Part shown: positions 57,999 through 64,000 of the stretch, piece after piece
Position numbering within the stretch: position 1 is the first letter of the stretch
How the letters are laid out: every line of letters starts with the position of its first letter
Origin: Halorubrum trapanicum
Lineage (GTDB): Archaea > Halobacteriota > Halobacteria > Halobacteriales > Haloferacaceae
Direction of reading: 5' to 3'
NCBI RefSeq assembly: GCF_002355655.1
Contig: NZ_AP017570.1
Span: forward strand, 1-64,000
Length of the DNA: 64,000 bases
Made by a program: the position numbers and the translations under genes
The notes under the pieces: generated by a model
What the model was told of the DNA's origin: nothing
Seen by the model: the letters and a program-made list of their open reading frames with translations, nothing else
The model's database searches: none

Positions 57999-58907
57999 AT
58001 GGTGAACGAAACACTCGCCCTGAAACGAATCGGAGAATGGGCGGACTTGTCCGGCGAAGAGTTCCATCTCTACCTGGATATCGCTGCGGATGTGCAAAGC
58101 GAGAAATTAGACGAACAGGAAGGTTCGGAGCGGCTTTCTGGAGAGCAGTATTTCGATTTCCTGAACGAACAGGTTCTACCTGATGAGCGTGTTATCGACG
58201 AGCTTGAGCTAGCAGGTCTTTCCGAAGAGAAACTGCAGAGATTCCGGGACGGCCAAGTGCCGATTCTGGAGATGTACTCGGAACAGTACAAACTTGACTA
58301 CGGCTTGGATCAGGTTGCGGACTTCGTGATGATGCTGAAGTTCGTCCGGGATTATATGAAGCTGACCGGGGAGGACAGTGTTGCGCCTCGGAACCGGCTT
58401 CAGTATCTGCTGTACTTGGTGAACCTCGAGCTGTCAAAGGAGGATACTCTTCCAAACAGGTCGAATCGGACGACTCTCGGCAACCTGGAGCACACCGGTT
58501 ACCGATACAACTTTTCGAAGGGAAGCGGCCCGTATTCCCAGAAACTGTACCGGGACAAGAACCGGCTTTTCGCCCAGTCTCTGCTTCATGAAGAGGTGAT
58601 GGAGGAGCGGGTTTCGGAGGGTGATGAACCCTATGAGATCTCGTTAGGAGAGAACGGTGAACGGTTGATAGCCAAGTACGGAAAGAAGCTGGATAACCTT
58701 GACAGTGTCTTACTGAAAGAATGGGATCTCCAGCAGAGAGACGTGATTAGGGAGTACGGTACGAAATCGATGGAGGAGCTCAAGGAACTGGTCAGGTCCA
58801 TGCCCCAGTTCCAGGCCACCCCGAAGAACGAGGAATTGTTGAAGGCACGTCAACGGGACTTCGATGAGCCCGTGGATCCGATTCAGGAGTTGATGCTGAA
58901 TGTCTAG
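57999..58907 (+). CDS. Hypothetical helical protein, possibly Panacea/SocA-like segment
   Basis: A 302-residue protein (MVNETLALKRIGEWADLSGE). Mostly helical. The middle region NRLQYLLYLVNLELSKEDTL ... YRYNFSKGSGPYSQKLYRDKNRL ... ENGERLIAKYGKKLD resembles the plan of Panacea (SocA-like) domains: LQ-LLYL, a GPYS-type turn, then G.R.I. That would fit an antitoxin or adaptor. It overlaps the SMC-like gene by 8 bp, so the two are translationally coupled, like the middle subunit of SMC-containing defence systems. The assignment is tentative. Confidence 0.62.
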   Translation: MVNETLALKRIGEWADLSGEEFHLYLDIAADVQSEKLDEQEGSERLSGEQYFDFLNEQVLPDERVIDELELAGLSEEKLQRFRDGQVPILEMYSEQYKLDYGLDQVADFVMMLKFVRDYMKLTGEDSVAPRNRLQYLLYLVNLELSKEDTLPNRSNRTTLGNLEHTGYRYNFSKGSGPYSQKLYRDKNRLFAQSLLHEEVMEERVSEGDEPYEISLGENGERLIAKYGKKLDNLDSVLLKEWDLQQRDVIREYGTKSMEELKELVRSMPQFQATPKNEELLKARQRDFDEPVDPIQELMLNV

Positions 58908-60969
58908 TGAAGACCAGATCATCAAGGACATCTTGAACGAGGTAGAGAACAAGCCCAAGTTCACCGAAGAGGACAAAGAGGAATGCCGCCAGCTCCTTGA
59001 AAACCACTATAAGGACGTTTCTCTCGACGAGGAACTGCTCCATCTTGATAAGGCATCGGTACAGGATTTCGAGGCAGTAGAGAACAAGGAGATTCCCTTC
59101 GGGGAGCAGGGAACGGTGTTGTATGGGGAGAATCTGACGGGGAAAACCAGTTTCATAGAGGCCTTAGAATACAATCTGATCGGGCTCCCTGATAGCGATC
59201 CGAAGAGTTCAGAGTTCGAGCTAACGAACTTGATTAGCAACGGGAAGTCCACCGCTCACACCAACACGTACTGGAACGTCAACGGAGACAAGTACAAGAT
59301 CTACCGCACACTGAAGTGGGAGGGCAATTCGCTTACCGGCTACCCTCGTGTTACGAAGTCTCCTGAAGAGGGCGGTGAGGAGGAAGACCGGCGAGATAGT
59401 CAGGCCAAGGTTTCCGATCTTCTCGGGATTCTGCCGTTAGAAGAGCGTCTCAGTGAACGCAGATGGGATCTCTATCGTATCATGGGACTCTTCTTCATCA
59501 CCTCCAAGGACTGGCGGCTGTTCATGGACTGGAACAAGGCCTCCGACATGCTGGACATCCTCTTCCGGGTGAATCTTACGAACGTCATCAACGCCAGCGA
59601 GAACCGGATGGAGGAACAGTACAGTGTCTCCGAGGAAGCCAGGCAGGCCTCGATGTACGTTGAGGACCGTAGGAAAGAACTCAAGCAGGAAAGGAGAGAA
59701 CTCGATGACCTGGAGAATGAACGAGATCGGATTAGTGCGAAACTGACCGATAAGCAGGATCAGTTAGAGTCAGTTCGCCATGCTCTCCGGGAAGAGACTG
59801 AGGAAGGTGTTGACACCGACGAGCTTCAATCCCAGAAGAGTTCCTTGGAGTCTAAAGAGGCTAATCTCCAGCGGCAGCTCACGGACAAGGTCAATGAGTT
59901 AGCGAAAGTTCGCCGCCTCATCAACCGGTACGAAGATACAGATCTGAAGGAGGATATGGACGTTGTCGGGGACGAGGTCCGGAATCTGATGAGCGTCCCT
60001 GAGAAGTGCCCTATCTGTACTAACAAGGTAGAGAGCGAGGACCGTGCCCGTCTTCTGGAAGACCATCACTGTCCTCTGTGTCGCAAGGAAGTGCCCGATA
60101 AGCGGTTGCGGGTCGAGAAGGAGCACCAAGCTGAAGAATCTATTACGGCGATCCAGGAGAAGCAGCAGGAGCGATTAGAGGATCTGGAAGATCAAAAAGA
60201 GGATATCCAGTTCGAGATCCAGTCACTGGAAGAACGGATTGAGGCCACGAACGAGCAAATTGAACAGTTGGAGGAGACGCTTGAGGAGGGTGAGGTTGCT
60301 GATCTTATTGATGAGCGTGAGGAGCTTGACCGAGAGGTCAGAGAACGGAAGGAGAAACTGACGACGATCCAGGCCGAGATCGATACGAAGGAAGATCGGA
60401 TAGAGGAGTTGGAGGAAGAGGTCGAGGAGCTGGAAATGCTGTACGAGGAGTACGAGCAGAATAATCGGAAGCGGCAGATGCTTTCCAGTTTCAATACGAT
60501 CGTCCAGAGAAAACGGGACCAAGAGCAGCGGAGGCTGAAGAACAAGTTGTCCGATGTAATGCTTGAGTTGACGGACTACTTCACTGATGGAACGTTCAGT
60601 GATGTCGACGACGTTGTGTTTCAGGACAAGGGGAGGTACACTTACGAGGTCCACCTGGAGGACGGCACTGTTCTTGATTCAACTGATCCTCAGGGAAGTA
60701 CGTCGGAGGTTGTGCTTCACGCTCTCTTGTTCCACACAGCAATTTTGAAAGAGCTGAGCCAGTCAGATCGGAATCTGCCTCTTCGGCTGTTCGTTATTGA
60801 CTCTGCCTTCGGGAAGGAGCAGGACAAGTACAATACGAGGGCGATAGCGAACTTCCTAAGCGAGCTTTCGAATATCTTGTCGGATTACCAGGTCATCATT
60901 TCAATGGCGGAGATCGGTATTGACACGAGTCCTTTCGAGGAGAATTACCGGTTTGAGCGGTTCGACTAA
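58900..60969 (+). CDS. SMC/Rad50-like ATPase with paired CxxC hook
   Basis: A 689-residue protein. Walker A YGENLTGKTS is at residues 75-84; long coiled coils (about 250-360 and 405-560) flank a central CPIC ... HHCPLC pair near 370-394, a zinc-hook-like apex. The C-terminal ATPase half has a signature-like PQGSTSEVVLHALLF near 600 and Walker B LRLFVIDSAFG near 630. Such small SMC proteins sense aberrant or plasmid DNA in Lamassu/DdmABC (LmuB) and related defence systems. Fourth gene of the operon. It ends 4 bp into the convergent array gene, so the cassette fits seamlessly between array genes. Confidence 0.85.
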   Translation: MSSEDQIIKDILNEVENKPKFTEEDKEECRQLLENHYKDVSLDEELLHLDKASVQDFEAVENKEIPFGEQGTVLYGENLTGKTSFIEALEYNLIGLPDSDPKSSEFELTNLISNGKSTAHTNTYWNVNGDKYKIYRTLKWEGNSLTGYPRVTKSPEEGGEEEDRRDSQAKVSDLLGILPLEERLSERRWDLYRIMGLFFITSKDWRLFMDWNKASDMLDILFRVNLTNVINASENRMEEQYSVSEEARQASMYVEDRRKELKQERRELDDLENERDRISAKLTDKQDQLESVRHALREETEEGVDTDELQSQKSSLESKEANLQRQLTDKVNELAKVRRLINRYEDTDLKEDMDVVGDEVRNLMSVPEKCPICTNKVESEDRARLLEDHHCPLCRKEVPDKRLRVEKEHQAEESITAIQEKQQERLEDLEDQKEDIQFEIQSLEERIEATNEQIEQLEETLEEGEVADLIDEREELDREVRERKEKLTTIQAEIDTKEDRIEELEEEVEELEMLYEEYEQNNRKRQMLSSFNTIVQRKRDQEQRRLKNKLSDVMLELTDYFTDGTFSDVDDVVFQDKGRYTYEVHLEDGTVLDSTDPQGSTSEVVLHALLFHTAILKELSQSDRNLPLRLFVIDSAFGKEQDKYNTRAIANFLSELSNILSDYQVIISMAEIGIDTSPFEENYRFERFD

Positions 60970-61385
60970 TTTGCTTCATCGGCTTCTTTAACGGTGATGG
61001 TTAGATCGCCCGACGCGTAGTCGGCCTCGAAGTCGACGGTGAACGCGTTTGACTCGTAGGCAGCGTGGTAGGCGCGGTGCCGTTCGAGCGAGCCAGTCGC
61101 CTTGAAGTGGAAGAACGCGGCCGCCGTGTAGGGCTTGCTTTGGGTTTCGACCTGCGACTCGACGGATGCGGGGAGCGCGATTTGGGGCGTCTCCGTGTCG
61201 ATACTCGCAGCGAACTCCTTCGCTTCCTCGACGGTTGCTTGCGAATGTGCCGGTGTCTCGCCGGTGAGCACGTTCACCGGGGTTTCCGTCTCGTCGGTGA
61301 ACAGGACGTCTTCGAAGGTGTGTGTCCCGAGGATCGCCTCGGGATCCAACTCACAGTCGTGAAACGGGTCGTCGTCTGATGTCAT
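60966..61385 (-). CDS. Hypothetical plasmid protein
   Basis: A 139-residue acidic protein (MTSDDDPFHDCELDPEAILG). Helical middle (SQATVEEAKEFAASIDTETP), then YTAAAFFHFKATGSLERHRA and a beta-rich end (FTVDFEADYASGDLTITVKE). Not recognised. Its stop overlaps that of the SMC-like gene by 4 bp. Leader copy 10 is 18 bp before the start. Part of the original array that the SMC cassette split. Confidence 0.7.
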   Translation of the reverse strand: MTSDDDPFHDCELDPEAILGTHTFEDVLFTDETETPVNVLTGETPAHSQATVEEAKEFAASIDTETPQIALPASVESQVETQSKPYTAAAFFHFKATGSLERHRAYHAAYESNAFTVDFEADYASGDLTITVKEADEAN

Positions 61386-61403
61386 CGAATCACGAGCCTA
61401 TGG

Positions 61404-61434
61404 CGGGGCTCACCCATTCCGACCCCTGAAAAAC
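61404..61434 (-). promoter_or_regulatory. Hairpin leader element, copy 10
   Basis: Minus strand: CTGTTTTTCAGGGGTCGGAA, then TGGGTGAGCCCC; stem GGGG/CCCC, 18 bp before the gene. Confidence 0.65.
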
Positions 61435-61459
61435 AGCAGCTGCCACGAAGCAGATCGAA

Positions 61460-62122
61460 CTAGGTGTGGTTCAGGCTCGCCTTCTCGAAGGGTGACTCTC
61501 CGGTCGGAATGAGCAGCTCCTGTCGGTCTCCAACTCGCTCGGACAGCTTCCGTTTCAGGTACTGTCTCGCCGTCGACGGTGTGAAGACGCCCTTGTCGAG
61601 CATATCGCCGACGACGTCTTTGAGGGCCGCGAACTGGCCCTACAGGTGGCCGTCGCCGACCGGCTCGCCGTCGTACCAGCGCACCGTCGCGAGCGCGCCG
61701 TTCCCGACCGTCTCTCCCTGTTCGACCGTCTCCGAGTCGTACTGGAGTCCGAACCACAGCGTCCGATAGGCGGTTACCTCGAACGTCGTCGACACCACGA
61801 AGAACGCCTCGTGGTGGAGGTAGTCGAGATAGTCAGCGACGATCTCGTCGAGGGTGAGCCCGGTGGCGCGGGGCTTCGGCTCGACGACCGTCGACGGTCG
61901 ATCCTCGCCAGCGAGGTAGCCGTCGACCGCATCTGCCTCGAGGCCATCGGCAAGCTCTGCGAGGAGCTGTTTCGCCCACTTGGAGTCAGTGTCGTCGCCA
62001 CCGAACGGCGACTCAGCCGAGATTCGGTGCTTGAGCTTCAGGTTCGCTGCGCCCCAATGGCTGTAGTGGAGCGTGTACTGTCCGTCTGTGCGTTCATACG
62101 CAACGAGTGCGCGGTGTCCCAT
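61460..62122 (-). pseudogene. DUF6735-like gene split by an in-frame TAG
   Basis: ATG 62122 (MGHRALVAYERTDGQYTLHY) gives a 160-residue DUF6735-like protein ending GEPVGDGHL at TAG 61640-61642. The same frame continues GQFAALKDVVGDMLDKGVF, PSTARQYLKRKLSERVGDR and ends SLNHT at TAG 61460. The continuation is clearly coding and conserved-looking, and TAG is one change from CAG (Gln), so a point mutation has probably shortened the protein by 60 residues. The short form might still fold. Leader copy 11 is intact. Confidence 0.75.
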
Positions 62123-62156
62123 CGAGCAATCACCTCACGGGGCGACCGCGACTGGA

Positions 62157-62187
62157 CCGCCCCGCACCCCTCCCGGGGACGAACAAC
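62157..62187 (-). promoter_or_regulatory. Hairpin leader element, copy 11
   Basis: Minus strand: GTTGTTCGTCCCCGGGAGGG, then GTGCGGGGCGG, 35 bp before the DUF6735-like start and directly after the stop of the gene upstream (62189). Confidence 0.68.
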
Positions 62188-62188
62188 G

Positions 62189-62569
62189 CTACTCGTCGAT
62201 CGGGTCGGGGGAACTGAGGTCCGCGTGGAGGACTTCGCCGTCGTGAACGACGTACCGCTTGGCCAGGACTGGGAAGCGGCATTTGGTGAACCCCGCCGTC
62301 TGGATATCGAACTTTTCGTTGGCTTCGAGGTGGTCGGCGAGTTCTCGCAGGAATTCGTGGGTCACGATCCCGCCTTCGTAGTCGGGCAGGCCGTTCTCCC
62401 GCGCCTCGTACACCTCGAAGTCGTCGTACCCCCAGATGGTGAGCTCTCCGTCTTCGGTCACCTCCCAGTCGAGCGTCCCGAAGCAGTAGCTCTCACAGAG
62501 CTCGCGGACTGCCTGCGGATCCGATACGATCGCGCCAGTCGACGTCGTCGCAGCTTGTAGTGTCGCCAT
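62189..62569 (-). CDS. Hypothetical plasmid protein
   Basis: A 126-residue protein (MATLQAATTSTGAIVSDPQA). Compact acidic beta/alpha domain: FGTLDWEVTEDGELTIWGYD, DFEVYEARENGLPDYEGGIV, HEFLRELADHLEANEKFDIQ, then FPVLAKRYVVHDGEVLH. No known motif. Leader copy 12 lies 18 bp upstream. Confidence 0.72.
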   Translation of the reverse strand: MATLQAATTSTGAIVSDPQAVRELCESYCFGTLDWEVTEDGELTIWGYDDFEVYEARENGLPDYEGGIVTHEFLRELADHLEANEKFDIQTAGFTKCRFPVLAKRYVVHDGEVLHADLSSPDPIDE

Positions 62570-62587
62570 GTCTGGACTTCACGGGGT

Positions 62588-62619
62588 CGCCCCCGCACCC
62601 CTGTCGGGGGCGATAAACC
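62588..62619 (-). promoter_or_regulatory. Hairpin leader element, copy 12
   Basis: Minus strand: GGTTTAT, then the stem CGCCCCC ... GGGGGCG (62588-62612) with inner GACAGGGGTGC; one of the strongest stems of the set. Confidence 0.72.
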
Positions 62620-62660
62620 GACGCGAGAGTTGCCTCCCTGGTCGTGGCCGGGGACTCCAG

Positions 62661-62849
62661 TTAGGAATCTGCGTGGGCGTCCGCCCCGGCTCCGTCGCCC
62701 GGCCGCGTGAGAAGGCTCACCTCTTCCAGGAGGTCTCTCGCGGTCTCGACTCGCTCTCGATCCGCGTCGTCCAATCGGTCGACGTCGAGTCGGTTGAGAT
62801 TGCTGAGTATACGATGCATCCGGTAGCCCTGTTTGAACTCTTGCTCCAT
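62661..62849 (-). CDS. Small helical plasmid protein
   Basis: A protein of 62 residues from ATG 62849 (MEQEFKQGYRMHRILSNLNR); the longer ORF crosses the leader. Two acidic amphipathic helices (LDDADRERVETARDLLEEVS), then a disordered tail. Not recognised. GC-rich stem of leader copy 13 begins 5 bp upstream of the start. Confidence 0.62.
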   Translation of the reverse strand: MEQEFKQGYRMHRILSNLNRLDVDRLDDADRERVETARDLLEEVSLLTRPGDGAGADAHADS

Positions 62850-62854
62850 CGGAA

Positions 62855-62887
62855 GCGCCTCACCGCTCGCCGGCGCGGAAAGACACC
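62855..62887 (-). promoter_or_regulatory. Hairpin leader element, copy 13
   Basis: Minus strand: GTGTCTTTCC, then GCGCCGGC...GAGGCGC, 5 bp before the start; the T-run is weaker (CTTTC) than in the others. Confidence 0.58.
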
Positions 62888-62926
62888 CCATCGCGACTGG
62901 CGTCGGGCTTGCAGGAGCTCGCTGCC

Positions 62927-62968
62927 TTAACCAACGACCCTCGACGCTACTCGCAGGGTGTTGGTTAA
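62927..62968. repeat. Spaced palindrome, copy 10 (42 bp)
   Basis: TTAACCAACG and TGTTGGTTAA, between the small helical gene and the zinc-ribbon gene. Last copy in the window; none occurs in the first 20 kb (BREX) or between 48.8 and 62.9 kb. Confidence 0.82.
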
Positions 62969-62987
62969 TCGACGCCCAGCACTGGCG

Positions 62988-63869
62988 CTACTCGAGACTG
63001 GGTCCGTAGCGAGCCGAGCCACACACCCGACACTCCCAGATCGGTTGTCCCGTCCACGCCTCATCCGGGACCGACTCGTGGGTCTTGAACCGATGGTCGG
63101 TCGCCCGTCCACAGGTTTGACAGTCGAGTTCCTGCGTCGTCGGTACCGACGACTCTTGCCGATCAGCTGCAGCTTCGCCAGTAGATTCGGTCAGCGCCAT
63201 CGCTGGAACCAGCCACACCGCGTCGACGGCGTCGTCGAGGACCGCGTCGAGTCGCGACGCGCCGCGGATGCCGTCCCCACGCTGGTCGTATAGCCGCGTC
63301 GGGGCCTGTTCCTGACGCTCCGACGCTTCCTGCCCGTGCCACCCAGTCCGGTCACGGGCGGCACTGAGAAGCCGCTCTCCCTCCTCTGACGACACCTGTA
63401 CCGCGTCGGGGAGTGAGGGCCATTGCTCGGCCAGCTGGCGCGCCGGTGCCTCGTCGAGATCGTAGATGAGCGTGTAGTCGTCGACGGCCGGCTCCGCCTC
63501 GTTGGCGGAGAGGAGGTTCGCCGCGGCGCCGCCCTTCGCCACGGCGCCGTAGAACGTGGTCGACTCGACGACCAGGTGGACGATGCCGAGGCACGTCGTC
63601 GACGCTGTCTCGTTCGTGCTGGTCGCGTCACTTCCGAGATGGTTGGTGAGACAGAACCGGCATTTCGTCTGGCCGTCTGGGACTGACGCCCCACACGACT
63701 GGCACTCGCCGTCGGTTACCGTCGGCGCATCGGGGTAGCCACCAGAGCTCGTCGCGGCGCGTTGCCGCCGGGGGGCACCCTCACAGCCGTCGTCCAGCCT
63801 CGTGTCCGGAATGTGGGACGCCTCGCCAGTCGCCCGTAGTTCCTCGAAATCAGAATATCGGTTGTGCAT
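62988..63869 (-). CDS. Double zinc-ribbon plasmid protein
   Basis: A 293-residue protein (MHNRYSDFEELRATGEASHI). Two ribbons: CQSCGASVPDGQTKCRFCL (residues about 56-74) and DCQTCGRATDHRF ... WECRVCGSARYG (about 249-288). The middle is acidic/helical (LIYDLDEAPARQLAEQWPSL, SRLDAVLDDAVDAVWLVPAM). Likely DNA- or protein-binding. Similar proteins start the array in many haloarchaeal plasmids. No hairpin leader precedes it; a TATA-like GCTATACC lies about 25 bp upstream on the minus strand. Confidence 0.75.
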   Translation of the reverse strand: MHNRYSDFEELRATGEASHIPDTRLDDGCEGAPRRQRAATSSGGYPDAPTVTDGECQSCGASVPDGQTKCRFCLTNHLGSDATSTNETASTTCLGIVHLVVESTTFYGAVAKGGAAANLLSANEAEPAVDDYTLIYDLDEAPARQLAEQWPSLPDAVQVSSEEGERLLSAARDRTGWHGQEASERQEQAPTRLYDQRGDGIRGASRLDAVLDDAVDAVWLVPAMALTESTGEAAADRQESSVPTTQELDCQTCGRATDHRFKTHESVPDEAWTGQPIWECRVCGSARYGPSLE

Positions 63870-63940
63870 CAGTTGGCTCGCAGGTTCTGTCGGTATAGCA
63901 TTTCAACGTCCGGACGCCCTCGCTCGCAATAGCCTCTCGA

Positions 63941-63991
63941 GGCTCCGTTGAAACTCTTTCAGTTAGATATGAATCGTGGTGAAACAGTTGT
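63941..63991 (-). repeat. 51-bp dispersed element, inverted copy
   Basis: GGCTCCGTTGAAACTC ... GTGGTGAAACAGTTG is the reverse complement of the 51-bp element, at the same length. Nothing else is seen between 63870 and 64000. Confidence 0.5.
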
Positions 63992-64000
63992 TCAGTAGTT

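Noticed and set aside
61640-61642. TAG as a pyrrolysine codon
   Set aside because: No pylS/pylT or methylamine context, and a CAG-to-TAG mutation is simpler.
61646-62560. 304-residue plus-strand ORF
   Set aside because: Runs antisense through two minus-strand genes and a leader hairpin, so it is a high-GC shadow.
40764-62887. Hairpin leaders as intrinsic terminators
   Set aside because: On the transcribed minus strand the T-run comes before the stem, and on the plus strand A-runs follow it. Position is tied to start codons.
20737-62968. TTAACCAAC...GTTGGTTAA copies as transcription terminators
   Set aside because: A 9-10 bp stem around a 21-22 nt unstructured loop is poor, no T-run follows on either strand, and some copies lie near 5' ends.

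Overview
The window is haloarchaeal accessory DNA, probably part of a megaplasmid or minichromosome. Support comes from the strongly acidic predicted proteins, the high GC with G/C-rich third positions, three Orc1/Cdc6 genes with origin-recognition-box (ORB) clusters, Tat-type lipoproteins, and a long series of small zinc-ribbon, SWIM, DUF932 and ArdC-like genes typical of haloarchaeal plasmids. No rRNA, tRNA or CRISPR array was seen.

Region 1 (1-20.1 kb) is a BREX phage-defence locus resembling the haloarchaeal type 5: brxC (the window starts on its second base), pglX, pglZ and a SNF2-type helicase (brxHII-like). brxA and brxB would lie upstream of the window. Extra genes occupy the gaps. 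A low-GC orphan sits between brxC and pglX. A two-gene reverse-strand module (an 820-residue zinc-ribbon plus PD-(D/E)XK protein, and an OLD-type ATPase/TOPRIM nuclease) sits between pglX and pglZ. An HsdR-N-like nuclease sits between pglZ and the helicase.

Region 2 (20.1-32.1 kb) holds decayed genes (EVE-like, rhomboid, Orc, SRAP and others), membrane and exported proteins, two Orc1/Cdc6 genes, an origin at about 26.4-27.0 kb, and a GIY-YIG protein.

Region 3 (32.1-39.9 kb) holds an operon of a RecA-like protein with a degenerate P-loop, a coiled-coil protein and a divergent family-B DNA polymerase. It is followed by a second origin with a different ORB family and its own Orc1/Cdc6, then a divergent regulator pair with palindromic operators.

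Region 4 (39.9-63.9 kb) is a minus-strand plasmid array whose genes are preceded by a shared 5' element, TGTTTTT plus a GC-rich hairpin (13 copies seen). The array is interrupted by four units: a TrkA-C membrane protein (41 kb), a zone of seven strictly alternating single-gene cassettes (43.4-47.1 kb), a DUF2306/histidine-kinase pair (51-54 kb), and a compact four-gene plus-strand operon (56.6-61.0 kb). That operon encodes a four-TM protein, two accessory proteins and an SMC/Rad50-like ATPase, and is a good candidate for an undescribed, Lamassu-like defence system.

Two dispersed signals cut across the annotation. One is a 41-42 bp spaced palindrome, TTAACCAAC-N(23-24)-GTTGGTTAA, present in ten copies and confined to intergenic DNA at module boundaries. 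The other is the 5' hairpin family. A 51-bp element (five copies) and a 75-80 bp element (three copies) add further mobile-element-like structure.
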